A stretch of 32,712 nucleotides of DNA from Verrucomicrobiota bacterium (GCA_030834165.1 JAURFU010000023.1:1-32712); one strand, 5' to 3'; shown: positions 8,608-16,778, numbered from the stretch's first letter. Notes: generated by a model from the sequence alone, not told the origin. Numbers and translations: made by a program.

Positions 8608-9900
8608 ATGACCTTCCTCCGTTTCCGCGCCAAGGACTTCCGCGCCCAGCTCAGCGCCTTCGTGGGCACGGGCGAAGCGTCTCCCGACGTGCGCGCCGCC
8701 GTCGCCGGCATCATCGCCGACGTGAAGAAGCGCGGCGACGCCGCCGTGCTCGCCTACACCGCGAAGTTCGACCGCGCCAAGCTCACCGCCGCCCGCCAGC
8801 GCATCCCGCTCGCCGAGCTGCGCCGCGCGGCCGCCGGCCTCGCCCCGGCCAAGAAGAAGGCCTTCGACGAAGCCGCGAAATGCGTCACCGCCTTCCACGC
8901 CCGCACGCTGCCGAAAGGCTGGACGGCGAAGAACCCTCACGGCGCCACGGTCGGCGAACGCCACCATGCGATCCGTCGCTGCGGCCTCTACGTCCCCGGC
9001 GGCCAGGTGCCGCTCGTCTCCACGGTGCTGATGACGGCGCTGCCCGCCAAGGTCGCCGGCGTCCCCGAACTCTGCGCCTGCACGCCGCCCGGACCCGACG
9101 GGAAGATCAATCCGGACATCCTCGCCGCCCTCTACCTCTGCGGCGTGACCGAAGTCTACGCCGTCGGCGGCGCCCAGGCGGTCGCCGCGATGGCCCTCGG
9201 CACCCGCACCATCGCGCCGGTCGACAAGATCTTCGGCCCGGGCAACACGTTCGTGACCGAAGCCAAGCGCCAGGTCTTCGGCCTCGTCGGCGTCGACCTC
9301 CTCCCCGGACCGAGCGAGGTGATGATCATCGCCGACCGCACCGCGCGTCCCGAGTGGGTCGCGGCCGACCTCTGCGCCCAGGCCGAACACGGCAGCGGCA
9401 AGGAGAAGCTCTATCTGGTCACGGAAACCGAAGCCTTCGCCAAGCAGTGCCTCGCCGCCGCCCGCGCGCAGTCCGCCACGCTCTCCCACGGCGAGAAGAT
9501 CCGCAAGGCGCTCGACGCCAAGGTCTGCGCCATCCTGGTCCCGAAGATCGAGGACGCGGCCGAAGCGGCCAACCTCGTCGCGCCCGAACACCTCGAGCTC
9601 ATGGTCGCGCCGGCGAAGCTCAAGGCGCTCTCCGCGCGCATCACCACGGCCGGCGCCATCCTCCTCGGCCACCACACGCCCACGGTGCTCGGCGATTTCA
9701 CGGCCGGCCCCAGCCATACCCTGCCCACCGGCGGCACGGGCCGTTTCTTCAGCGGCCTGCGCGTCGCCGACTTCCTCCGTCGCACGAGCCTCGTGGAATA
9801 CTCCCCGGCCTCGCTCAAGAAGGCGGCCGGCGTGGTCGACGCGTTCGCCCGCATGGAGAGCCTCGACGCGCACGGGCGCTCGCTGAAGGTCCGCCTCTGA
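8608..9900 (+). CDS. hisD: Histidinol dehydrogenase
   Basis: A 430-residue zinc enzyme that oxidises L-histidinol to histidine in two NAD-dependent steps. Zinc and catalytic motifs are visible: Q and H in CAQAEHGSG, E and H in APEHLELM, D in LGDFTAGPSH, and the C-terminal H in DAHGRSLKVR. NAD-binding region blocks (YVPGGQVPLVSTVLM, IFGPGNTFVTEAKR, GPSEVMIIAD) are standard, as is HTLPTGGTGRFFSGLRV near the C-terminus. The start codon lies 4 nt after the preceding gene. The stop codon is only 7 nt from the stop of the convergent hisN, and both stops lie in one small hairpin (9897-9911). Confidence 0.97.
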   Translation: MTFLRFRAKDFRAQLSAFVGTGEASPDVRAAVAGIIADVKKRGDAAVLAYTAKFDRAKLTAARQRIPLAELRRAAAGLAPAKKKAFDEAAKCVTAFHARTLPKGWTAKNPHGATVGERHHAIRRCGLYVPGGQVPLVSTVLMTALPAKVAGVPELCACTPPGPDGKINPDILAALYLCGVTEVYAVGGAQAVAAMALGTRTIAPVDKIFGPGNTFVTEAKRQVFGLVGVDLLPGPSEVMIIADRTARPEWVAADLCAQAEHGSGKEKLYLVTETEAFAKQCLAAARAQSATLSHGEKIRKALDAKVCAILVPKIEDAAEAANLVAPEHLELMVAPAKLKALSARITTAGAILLGHHTPTVLGDFTAGPSHTLPTGGTGRFFSGLRVADFLRRTSLVEYSPASLKKAAGVVDAFARMESLDAHGRSLKVRL

Positions 9901-9911
9901 GCGGCGCTCAG
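9897..9911. other. Small palindrome containing both hisD and hisN stop codons
   Basis: CTGAGC at 9897-9902 pairs with GCTCAG at 9906-9911 around a GGC loop. The TGA of hisD and the reverse-strand TGA of hisN fall symmetrically in the two arms. No T-run follows on either strand, so it is not a convincing intrinsic terminator; it may slow convergent transcription or be coincidental. Confidence 0.4.
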
Positions 9912-10681
9912 TCGCGCAGGGTCCGCATCACCTCCGCGTGCAGCTTCGGCGCCGCGGCGATGAGGTTGCCCGCCTTGACCGGATCGCCGCCGTCCCAGGC
10001 GGTCACGACCGCGCCGGCGCCGCGCAGGACGGGGAGCACGGGCACGAGGTCCCACGGATTCATGATCGGGTCGGCGACGACGTGCGCGCGGCCCGCGGCC
10101 ACGAGCAGGTGGCCGTAACCGTCGCCCCAGGTGCGCACATGGGCGACGCTGTCCGCGAAACGGTTCCAGCGGACGTCGCGGTGCAGGCGACGGATGTTGT
10201 CGAGGTCGGTGGAGACGACGACGGCCTCCTTGAGGGAGGCTTCGGCGACGCGCACGGGGCGGCCGTTCAGCTCGCAGGTGACGTTGTCGCCGAGGATGCG
10301 TTCGCCGAGCACGGGCTGGTCGATGAGGCCGAGGACGGGCCTGCCTTCGTGGCGCAGGCCGATCAGGGTCACGTAGAGAGGGACGCGGGAGAGGAAGGAC
10401 TTGGTTCCGTCGATGGGATCGAGCACCCAGCAGTACTCGGCGTCGACGTTCTCCGGACCGAACTCCTCGCCGAGGATGCCATGGTCCGGATAGGCCGCCT
10501 TGATAGCCGCGCGCATGCGGCGCTCGGCTTCCTTGTCGGCGACGGTCACGGGCGTGCCGTCGGACTTGACCTCGACCTCCGTCTCGACGCGCGCGTGCGC
10601 CGCGAGCAGGACCTCGCGGGCGAGGTCCGCGAGTTTCCCGGCGAAGGCCTTGAGCTCTTTCTGACGCGCTTCCGGAAGCAT
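9908..10681 (-). CDS. hisN: Histidinol-phosphatase, inositol monophosphatase family
   Basis: A 257-residue magnesium-dependent phosphatase of the inositol monophosphatase superfamily. Metal-binding residues are visible as E72/E73 (GEEFG), D88, D91, G92 and T93 (DPIDGTKSF) and D211 (NPWD). WVLDPIDGTKSF, the TWGDGYGHLLVAAGRA segment and NPWDLVPVLPVL match the histidinol-phosphatase (HisN) subgroup rather than SuhB or CysQ. Convergence on hisD, whose substrate it would produce, supports that assignment. The start ATG at 10681 has no strong ribosome site. An inositol-phosphatase or related activity cannot be excluded from sequence alone, but HisN is the best call. Confidence 0.85.
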   Translation of the reverse strand: MLPEARQKELKAFAGKLADLAREVLLAAHARVETEVEVKSDGTPVTVADKEAERRMRAAIKAAYPDHGILGEEFGPENVDAEYCWVLDPIDGTKSFLSRVPLYVTLIGLRHEGRPVLGLIDQPVLGERILGDNVTCELNGRPVRVAEASLKEAVVVSTDLDNIRRLHRDVRWNRFADSVAHVRTWGDGYGHLLVAAGRAHVVADPIMNPWDLVPVLPVLRGAGAVVTAWDGGDPVKAGNLIAAAPKLHAEVMRTLRD

Positions 10682-10770
10682 GCCCCAGAGGTAAGCCCGG
10701 ACGGCCCCCGCTCCAAGCGAAAAGCCCTGCGCAGGCTTGAACCCGGCCCTCGCCGCGCGAGACTCGCCCC

Positions 10771-12141
10771 ATGCGGTCCGCCTTGCTGCTCTTCGGCCTG
10801 CTCGCCCTCGCGACGACGAGCCTCCGCGCCCGACCCTGCCGCATCGAGATCGTCGAAGCCGACGGCTGGCCGGTGCCCGGCGTCGAACTCCGTACCGTCC
10901 ATGGCGTCCGCCTGGTCTCCGACAACGCCGGGCTGATCGCCTGCGACCTGCCGGAACTGATGGGACGTGAGACCTGGTTCGGCGTGCACGGCCACGGCTA
11001 TGAAGTCCGCGCCGACGGCTTCGGCTACCGTGGCGTGCGCCTGACGCCAGAACCGGGCAAGACGATCAAGGTGACGGTCGAACGCACGATCCTCGCCCGG
11101 CGCCTCGGCCGGCTCACCGGCGCCGGCCTCTTCGCGGAAGCCCAGAAGCTCGGCGAAGAGCCCGACTGGAAAGAAAGCGGCGTGCTCGGTTCCGACAGCG
11201 TGGTCACGGCCGAATTCGGCGGCCGACTGCACTGGTTCTGGGGCGACACGAACCTCGCGCATCATCCGCTCGGCATCTTCCACGTCGCCGCGGCCATGAC
11301 CGACGGCTTCGTTCCTCCGGCCCGGCCGCCGCTGCGGCCTAGCTTCGAATACGTGACCGAGACGAGCAAGGACGGCGGCAGACGTCCCCGCGGCGTGGCC
11401 CGTCTGCCCGGCGAAGGTCCGACCTGGCTCTGGGGCGCGGTCACGTTGCCCGACGCGCAAGGCAAGCCTCACCTGGTCGCGGTCGCCCAGAAGGTGAAGG
11501 GAGACATGCGCGCCTATCGCTGGGACCTCGTCGAATGGGACGCGGCGGCCTCGTCCTTCCACGCGCTCCGGACGATCTGGTCGGCTGACGAAGCCCATTC
11601 CACGCCGCCGCCCCTGCCCGAAGGCCATGCGGTGCCATGGACCGACGGAGAAGGCCGACGCTGGATGCTGTTCGGCAACACCTTCCCGACCCTGCGCACG
11701 CCGGCGACCTACGAGGGCTGGCGCGACCCGGCGAACTGGACCTCGCTGCCCGCCGAGAACGTGGCGACGACGACGGACGGCCGACGTATCCGCGCGCACC
11801 GCGGGCACGTCGCCTGGCATCCCTGGAGCCGGAAATGGCTCGCGGTGTTCACCGAGCACGGCGGCAGGCCCTCCGCGCTGGGCGAGATCTGGCTGGCGGA
11901 GGCCGCGGCGCCGACGGGCCCGTGGACCGACGCCCGCAAGGTGCTCTCGCACGCCGATTATTCCTTCTACAATCCCATCCTGCATCCGGAGTTCTTCCGG
12001 GAAGACTCGCCGGTGGTCCATTTCGAGGGCACCTACACGACGACCTTCTCGGGCAACAAGCAGCCGACGCCTCGTTGGGACTACAATCAGGTGCTCTACC
12101 AGCTCGACCTCTCCCGGCCGCCTTTCGCGTCGGGAAAATAA
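10771..12141 (+). CDS. Exported beta-propeller-like protein of unknown function
   Basis: A 456-residue protein with a typical signal peptide (MRSALLLFGLLALATTSLRA, cleavage near residue 21). The first about 90 residues after it look like a small carboxypeptidase-regulatory-like or transthyretin-like fold (EADGWPVPGVELRTVHGVRL, then PGKTIKVTVER). The rest contains repeated sheets with aromatic phrases such as GRLHWFWGDTNLAHHPLG, GEGPTWLWGAVTLPD and WHPWSRKWLAVFTEHGG. This is reminiscent of five-bladed propeller glycoside hydrolases (GH43-like or DUF4185-like), with GDT and EIWLAEA as typical turns. No catalytic triad can be assigned with confidence. It stands 89 nt from divergent hisN, with a C-rich sequence before ATG. 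Confidence 0.65.
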   Translation: MRSALLLFGLLALATTSLRARPCRIEIVEADGWPVPGVELRTVHGVRLVSDNAGLIACDLPELMGRETWFGVHGHGYEVRADGFGYRGVRLTPEPGKTIKVTVERTILARRLGRLTGAGLFAEAQKLGEEPDWKESGVLGSDSVVTAEFGGRLHWFWGDTNLAHHPLGIFHVAAAMTDGFVPPARPPLRPSFEYVTETSKDGGRRPRGVARLPGEGPTWLWGAVTLPDAQGKPHLVAVAQKVKGDMRAYRWDLVEWDAAASSFHALRTIWSADEAHSTPPPLPEGHAVPWTDGEGRRWMLFGNTFPTLRTPATYEGWRDPANWTSLPAENVATTTDGRRIRAHRGHVAWHPWSRKWLAVFTEHGGRPSALGEIWLAEAAAPTGPWTDARKVLSHADYSFYNPILHPEFFREDSPVVHFEGTYTTTFSGNKQPTPRWDYNQVLYQLDLSRPPFASGK

Positions 12142-12151
12142 GCCCGCCTGC

Positions 12152-12180
12152 TTGACGGCGCGGCGCGCGGGCGGGATGGT
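12152..12180 (+). promoter_or_regulatory. Candidate promoter for the DUF2071 gene
   Basis: TTGACG at 12152-12157 matches the -35 consensus at five of six positions. At 17-bp spacing lies GATGGT (12175-12180), a weak -10 with three of six matches. The start codon at 12187 is only 6 nt further on, so the transcript would have almost no leader. Seen by eye only. Confidence 0.3.
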
Positions 12181-12186
12181 AGTCCG

Positions 12187-12927
12187 ATGGACGAAGCCAC
12201 CCAACGCCTGCTCGCCGCGCGCCGCCGCCCGGACCGCCGCGCGTTGCTGCGCCAGCGGTGGGACCAGCTGTTCTTCCTCCATTGGCGCGTCGATCCCGCC
12301 GCGGTCGCCCGTCGACTGCCCCCTGGCCTGACGCCCGACCTCTTCGAAGGCGAGACGCACCTCGGCATCGTCGGCTTCCGCATGATGGGCCTCCGCCCGG
12401 AAGGCCTGCCCGCCCTGCCCTGGCTGTCTTCGTTCAACGAACTCAACGTGCGCGTCTACGTGCGCGACGCCTCCGGCGAACCGGGCGTGTGGTTCCTGTC
12501 GCTGGACTGCGACCGCGACCCGGCCGTCCGCATCGCGCGCACGTTCTTCGGGCTGCCCTACGAACACGCCCGCGTCACCCATCGGCCCTTCGGCGAACGC
12601 TGGACGATGGACTGCCAACGCGAAGGCTTCGCGCACGCCGCGCGCTACGCCTGGAAACCGCTGACGCCGCCGGCTCCCGCCGAACCCGGCACGCGGCCCT
12701 TCCACCTCGCCGAGCGCTACAACTTCTTCTCCGTCCGCCGCGGACGCCTGCTCCGGGGCCAGGTCCATCACGCCCCCTACGCGCTCAGCCTCGCCCAGCT
12801 GACCGCCTGGAGCGAGCAGCCGGTCGAGTGGGACGGCTTCCCGCTCGCCGGCCGCGCGCCGGACTTCGCGCATTGCTCCGCGGGCGTCGACGTCGAGGCC
12901 TTCGGCCTCGTCCCCGCCCATGCGTAG
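12187..12927 (+). CDS. DUF2071 (YqjF-like) protein
   Basis: A 246-residue cytosolic protein of the DUF2071 family, whose biochemical role is not established. The N-terminal hallmark is clear: a tryptophan-rich WDQLFFLHWRVDP followed by ARRLPPGLTPDLFEGETHLGIVGFRM. The middle NELNVRVYVRD and VWFLSLDCDRDPAVRIAR and the later FHLAERYNFFSV are also family-like. No signal peptide or membrane segment is seen. It ends 8 nt inside the following HAD gene, so the two are translationally coupled. No ribosome site is evident; a candidate promoter at 12152-12180 would give a leaderless or near-leaderless mRNA. Confidence 0.82.
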   Translation: MDEATQRLLAARRRPDRRALLRQRWDQLFFLHWRVDPAAVARRLPPGLTPDLFEGETHLGIVGFRMMGLRPEGLPALPWLSSFNELNVRVYVRDASGEPGVWFLSLDCDRDPAVRIARTFFGLPYEHARVTHRPFGERWTMDCQREGFAHAARYAWKPLTPPAPAEPGTRPFHLAERYNFFSVRRGRLLRGQVHHAPYALSLAQLTAWSEQPVEWDGFPLAGRAPDFAHCSAGVDVEAFGLVPAHA

Positions 12928-13570
12928 GCGACTCCGCGAATACCGGCACGCGGTCTGGGACTGGAACGGCACCTTACTGGACGACACGTGGCTCTGCTGC
13001 GCCTCGCTCAACCGGCTGCTGGCGGAAGACGGCCATCCGCCGGTCGATCCGGCGCTTTACCGCGAGATCTTCCAATTCCCCGTCATCAAGGTCTACCAAG
13101 CCATCGGCTTCACGCCCGACGAAGCCTCCTTCCGCGCGATGTCCGTCCGCTTCATGGCGGCCTACGAAGCGCGCAAGGCCGAGTGCCGCCTGCACGACCA
13201 CGCCGAGACGCTCCTCGCCGGGCTGTCCGCCGCCGGCCTGACCCACTCCGTGCTCTCGGCCTACGAACGCACGCTCCTCGCCGGGACCCTCGCGCACTAC
13301 GGCCTCGCCGACCGCTTCCGCAAAGCCTGCGGCGGCGACGACATCCATGCCGGCAGCAAGGAGGAACGCGCCCGACGCCACCTGGCCGACCTCGGCGTGC
13401 GCCCGGAGGACGTGATCTACTTCGGCGACACCGCCCATGACGCGGAGGCGGCCGCGGCCATGGGGGTCGATTGCGTGCTGGCCGCCCATGGCCACCAGCA
13501 TCGGACCAGGCTGGAGGGGCTGGGCGTCCGGGTGGTCGACGGGTTCGGCGAACTATTGGCCGAACTCTGA
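12920..13570 (+). CDS. HAD-family hydrolase, phosphoglycolate phosphatase-like
   Basis: A 216-residue haloacid dehalogenase superfamily phosphatase with an alpha-helical cap after motif I. Motif I is WDWNGTLLDD, with the nucleophile and acid aspartates in DWNGT (a W-N variant of DxDGT, in which the second aspartate is replaced by asparagine). Motif II is the serine in HSVLSAY, motif III the lysine in AGSKEERA, and motif IV DVIYFGDTAHDAEAA. The asparagine variant in motif I occurs in some HAD members and may alter the acid/base step. It overlaps the DUF2071 gene by 8 nt. Substrate unknown; phosphoglycolate or a pyrophosphate-type role is speculative. Confidence 0.85.
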   Translation: MRRRLREYRHAVWDWNGTLLDDTWLCCASLNRLLAEDGHPPVDPALYREIFQFPVIKVYQAIGFTPDEASFRAMSVRFMAAYEARKAECRLHDHAETLLAGLSAAGLTHSVLSAYERTLLAGTLAHYGLADRFRKACGGDDIHAGSKEERARRHLADLGVRPEDVIYFGDTAHDAEAAAAMGVDCVLAAHGHQHRTRLEGLGVRVVDGFGELLAEL

Positions 13571-13668
13571 GCCGAACCCGAGCCTGAAGCCGGGGTCAGA
13601 CATGGCAGCCCCCTCCGTTTTGGTTGCCCTCCGGTACCCGGTCGGGTTCTTATCCCCACCCCCCTCCC

Positions 13669-15834
13669 ATGTCCCCCCTTGCGGCGCCCACCGCGCTCGA
13701 CCCTGATATCACCGATTCGCCGTGGCTCGTCCTGGCGCTCGCCATCCTCATCGCCTTCTCCGTCTACCTCATCCTTCGCTCCAAACGTAAAGCCATGGCC
13801 AACACCCCTCCCTCCTCCGACGCCAACGACGAGATCGCCGACGTCAAGAAGGCCGGCGCCGAAGGATTCGGCTCCGTCGAACAGGTCTTCCCGCCGAGCG
13901 CCGACTTCGTCGCCAAGGCGCGCGTCAAAGGCATGGACGGCTACGAAGCCCTCTACCGGCGCTCGATCCAGGACCCCGACGGCTTCTGGGCCGACGAGGC
14001 GAAGGAGCTCGCCTGGTTCCAGCCCTGGACAAAGGTCGTCGACGAATCCAAGAAGCCGTTCTTCCGCTGGTTCGTCGACGGCAAGACCAACGTCGCCTAC
14101 AACTGCCTCGACGCGCAGGTCGCCAAGGGCCTCGGCGACAAGGTCGCGATCGTCTACGAAGGCGAGCCCACCGCCGACGGCAAGGCCGTCGAGGTCCGCC
14201 GCATCACCTACCGCGAGCTGCTCGCCGAGGTCAGCCGCTTCGCCAACGTGCTCAAGGGCATGGGCCTGAAGCGCGGCGACACCGTCGCGATCTACATGCC
14301 GATGGTCCCCGAGCTCGCGATGGCCGTCCTCGCCTGCGCCCGCCTCGGCGTCGTCCACTCCGTCGTCTTCGGCGGCTTCTCCGCCGAATCCATCCGCGAC
14401 CGCGTCAACGACGCGAAGTCCAAGGCCGTCATCACGATGGACGGCGGCTACCGCCGCGGGAAGTTCCTGCCGCTCAAGCAGACGGTCGACGAGGGCGTGA
14501 AGGACTGCCCGACCTGCGCGCACGTGCTCGTGCTGCAGCGCCACCCGGGCAAGCCCGACGCGGGCTGCGGCATGCAGGCCGGCCGCGACGTCTGGTATCA
14601 CGAGGCCGCCGCGAAGGTCGCCGACCGGTGCGAAGCGGTCCAGCAGGAGGCCAACGAGATGCTCTTCCTGCTCTATACTTCCGGCTCCACCGGCAAGCCC
14701 AAGGGCATCATGCACAGCGTGGGCGGCTACATGGTCCACGCCTACGCGACCAACAAATACGTCTTCGACCTGCGCGGCGACGACCTCTTCTGGTGCACCG
14801 CCGACGTGGGCTGGGTGACCGGCCACACCTACGTGGTCTACGGCCCGCTCCTCAACGGTTCCACGGTGCTGATGTACGAGGGCGCGCCCGACGCCCCCGA
14901 CTACGGCCGCTTCTGGAAGATCATCGAAGACCACAAGGTCACGGTCTTCTACACCGCCCCGACCGCCATCCGCGCCTTCATGAAGTGGGGCGACGAGTGG
15001 GTGAAGAAGCACGACCTTTCCTCGCTCCGCCTGCTCGGCTCCGTCGGCGAACCGATCAACCCCGAAGCCTGGCTCTGGTATCACCGCAACATCGGCGCCG
15101 AACGCTGCCCGATCGTCGACACGTGGTGGCAGACCGAGACCGGCGGCCACATGATCACGCCGATGCCCGGCTGCACGCCCACCAAGCCCGGCTCGGCCAC
15201 GCTGCCCTTCTTCGGCGTCGACGCCGCCGTCCTCGATGAGCACGGCAACGAGACCGACCACGGCATCCTCGCCATCCGCAAGCCGTGGCCGGGCATCACG
15301 CAGGGCATCTTCGGCGACGAGAAGCGCTACGTGGAGACGTACTGGAACCGCTGGGGCGGCAAGTATTACTTCCCCGGCGACGGCGCCATCCGCGACAAGG
15401 ACGGCTACCTCTGGATCACGGGCCGCGTCGACGACGTGGTCAACGTCTCCGGCCACCGCATCGGCACGGCCGAGCTGGAGGCGATCTTCATCGAGGACGC
15501 GGCGGTCGCCGAGTCCGCGGTCATCGGCGTGAAGCACGAGCTGAAAGGCCAGGGCCTCATGGCCTTCGTCATCCTGAAATCCGCCGCCGCCAAGACGGTC
15601 GACGAGGCCGCCCTCGCGAAGAAGCTCAACGGCATGGTCGACGCGAAGATCGGCAAGTTCGCCCGCCCGGAACGCATCGTCTTCGTGCCCGACCTGCCGA
15701 AGACCCGCTCGGGCAAGATCATGCGCCGCCTCCTGCGCGACATCTCCGAAGGCCGCGAACTCGGCAACGTCACGACCCTGGCCGACCCGGCCGTGGTCGA
15801 AGCGATCAAGGCCAAGTTCGCCGCGAAAGCCTGA
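13669..15834 (+). CDS. acs: Acetyl-CoA synthetase with possible N-terminal membrane anchor
   Basis: AMP-forming acetyl-CoA synthetase, converting acetate, ATP and CoA to acetyl-CoA. The adenylate-forming signature YTSGSTGKPKG, the block VDTWWQTETGG, the hinge region YWITGRVDDVVNVSGHR and the acetylatable-lysine motif PKTRSGKIMRR are all present. The family core begins around the ATG at 13795 (MANTPPSS), giving 679 residues. The same frame is open and strongly C/G at third positions back to an ATG at 13669, adding 42 residues with a hydrophobic helix (about residues 19-36) followed by RSKRK. The positive charges after the helix would leave the enzyme on the cytosolic side. The longer start is reported because the extension looks coding. 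Neither start has a Shine-Dalgarno site. A terminator follows 20 nt after the stop. Confidence 0.93.
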   Translation: MSPLAAPTALDPDITDSPWLVLALAILIAFSVYLILRSKRKAMANTPPSSDANDEIADVKKAGAEGFGSVEQVFPPSADFVAKARVKGMDGYEALYRRSIQDPDGFWADEAKELAWFQPWTKVVDESKKPFFRWFVDGKTNVAYNCLDAQVAKGLGDKVAIVYEGEPTADGKAVEVRRITYRELLAEVSRFANVLKGMGLKRGDTVAIYMPMVPELAMAVLACARLGVVHSVVFGGFSAESIRDRVNDAKSKAVITMDGGYRRGKFLPLKQTVDEGVKDCPTCAHVLVLQRHPGKPDAGCGMQAGRDVWYHEAAAKVADRCEAVQQEANEMLFLLYTSGSTGKPKGIMHSVGGYMVHAYATNKYVFDLRGDDLFWCTADVGWVTGHTYVVYGPLLNGSTVLMYEGAPDAPDYGRFWKIIEDHKVTVFYTAPTAIRAFMKWGDEWVKKHDLSSLRLLGSVGEPINPEAWLWYHRNIGAERCPIVDTWWQTETGGHMITPMPGCTPTKPGSATLPFFGVDAAVLDEHGNETDHGILAIRKPWPGITQGIFGDEKRYVETYWNRWGGKYYFPGDGAIRDKDGYLWITGRVDDVVNVSGHRIGTAELEAIFIEDAAVAESAVIGVKHELKGQGLMAFVILKSAAAKTVDEAALAKKLNGMVDAKIGKFARPERIVFVPDLPKTRSGKIMRRLLRDISEGRELGNVTTLADPAVVEAIKAKFAAKA

Positions 15835-15854
15835 ACCTACGGCCAGCCCCCCCT

Positions 15855-15885
15855 AAAGCCCCGACCCCGTCGGGGCTTTTTGTTT
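15855..15885 (+). terminator. Intrinsic terminator after acs
   Basis: An 11-bp perfect stem is formed by AAAGCCCCGAC (15855-15865) and its complement (15869-15879) around a CCC loop. It is followed by a run of T interrupted by one G. Position, stem strength and tail make it the clearest terminator on the plus strand in this window. Confidence 0.93.
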
Positions 15886-15994
15886 GCATCAGTTAACTCA
15901 AAGGGAGGCCGGAAGCCGGATGCTTTGCATAAGCAAAAGCCTGAATGCCTCTGCTTGATTGCCACTTGCCGGCCCCGGCCCTGGCCCCGGTTCT

Positions 15995-16091
15995 AGCCCT
16001 GAATCAATTCAGCCCTCAACGCAGCCCTCCGTCATCTGCCATCTGTCATCGCCCTCTTGCCTCCACCCTCTTCGCCCCTTACACCTTACCC
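15995..16091. repeat. Degenerate 7-nt-period repeat tract upstream of the first TlpA-like gene
   Basis: From 16025 the sequence falls into consecutive heptamers of the type CCCTCCG (16025), TCATCTG (16032), CCATCTG (16039) and TCATCGC (16046), then CCTCTTG and CCTCCAC, and ends with the half-copies CCTTAC at 16078 and 16085 just before the ATG at 16092. Words TTCAGCCCTC and CTGTCATCG recur in the array at 23793-23926. The stretch between the terminator and this tract (15886-15994) holds a GC-rich near-repeat of GGCCCC and no recognisable gene. Confidence 0.6.
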
Positions 16092-16616
16092 ATGCGCCTC
16101 CCCACGCTCCTCCTGCTCCTCCTGACGACCCTCGGCTTCGCCGCGCCGAAAGCTCCGACGCTCAACGTCGGCGACAAGGCTCCGACGAAGCTGCCGTCCG
16201 GCTGGATCAAGGGCGACCGCGTCTCGGCGCTGGACCCGAACAAGACGTACCTCGTCGAATTCTGGGCGACCTGGTGCCCGCCCTGCGTCGCTTCGATCCC
16301 GCATCTCTCCGAACTCCAGAAGACGCTCAAGGCCGACGGCGTCCAGGTGATCAGCGTCCATGTCTCCTCCGGCGTCGAAGCCGCCGACGCGTACGTGCGC
16401 AAGAACGGCAAGCAGATGGAATACACCGTCGCGAAGGATGCCAATGGTGCGATGGGCAAGGCCTGGCTCGAGGCCGCCGGCCGGAACGGCATCCCCTGCG
16501 GCTTCGTGGTCGCCGGCGGCAAGATCGCCTACATCGGCCATCCGGCTTCGCTCAACGCCGAGAAGATCCGCGGCTTCATCGCGGAAGCCAAAGCCGCCGC
16601 TCCTGCTAAGAAGTAA
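16092..16616 (+). CDS. Exported thioredoxin-like (TlpA/ResA-type) protein
   Basis: A 174-residue exported thiol-disulfide protein. The N-terminus (MRLPTLLLLLLTTLGFAA) is a signal peptide with cleavage near residue 18. The thioredoxin active site is C62-P-P-C65 in FWATWCPPCVASIPHLSEL, as in TlpA/ResA proteins that reduce or isomerise disulfides, often for cytochrome c maturation. The cis-proline region reads NGIPCGFVVAGGKIAYIGHP. The frame is open further upstream, but only the ATG at 16092 starts with a signal peptide. It is preceded by a heptamer-repeat leader. A paralogue lies 285 nt downstream. A role with the cytochrome c protein at 27614 is conceivable but not shown. Confidence 0.9.
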   Translation: MRLPTLLLLLLTTLGFAAPKAPTLNVGDKAPTKLPSGWIKGDRVSALDPNKTYLVEFWATWCPPCVASIPHLSELQKTLKADGVQVISVHVSSGVEAADAYVRKNGKQMEYTVAKDANGAMGKAWLEAAGRNGIPCGFVVAGGKIAYIGHPASLNAEKIRGFIAEAKAAAPAKK

Positions 16617-16632
16617 GAAAGCCTAGGGCGAA

Positions 16633-16660
16633 GCGGTTGGCGGTAAGCGGTTGGGCAAAA
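16633..16660 (+). repeat. Heptamer tract, GCGGTTG type
   Basis: GCGGTTG at 16633 and 16647 flanks GCGGTAA at 16640, in exact 7-nt phase. Bases 16639-16655 are the left copy of a 17-bp inverted repeat whose right copy is at 16828-16844. The same heptamer family reappears at 23721-23755 and, reversed, at 29380-29407. Confidence 0.65.
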
Positions 16661-16698
16661 CAACCCCGGCCAATCATCCGGTCTCCGATCACCCTTTG

Positions 16699-16714
16699 AG
16701 CCAGTCGACTGGCT
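16699..16714. repeat. 16-bp perfect palindrome
   Basis: AGCCAGTC (16699-16706) is followed directly by its complement GACTGGCT. It lies inside the segment bounded by the 17-bp inverted repeats. It does not share the 9-3-9 layout of the neighbouring hairpin family. It could be an operator-like site; no evidence beyond symmetry. Confidence 0.5.
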
Positions 16715-16721
16715 TGAGCGA

Positions 16722-16742
16722 GGGCTCGGCGTAGCCACGCCC
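16722..16742 (-). repeat. 21-nt palindrome family, copy 1 (degenerate)
   Basis: Arms GGGCTCGGC and GCCACGCCC around a GTA centre pair at seven of nine positions. The element is followed by CTACC, the reverse complement of the family's GGTAG flank, which fixes the orientation. Confidence 0.5.
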
Positions 16743-16778
16743 CTACCCTTCGGCCGCCATCCGGCAGCCCAACCCCTA

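Noticed and set aside
10546-13011. An 821-codon minus-strand frame
   Set aside because: It crosses hisN in another frame and the genes at 10771 and 12187; no recognisable motif.
13417-15537. A 706-codon minus-strand frame over acs
   Set aside because: Antisense shadow of a conserved enzyme; no domain, no start context.
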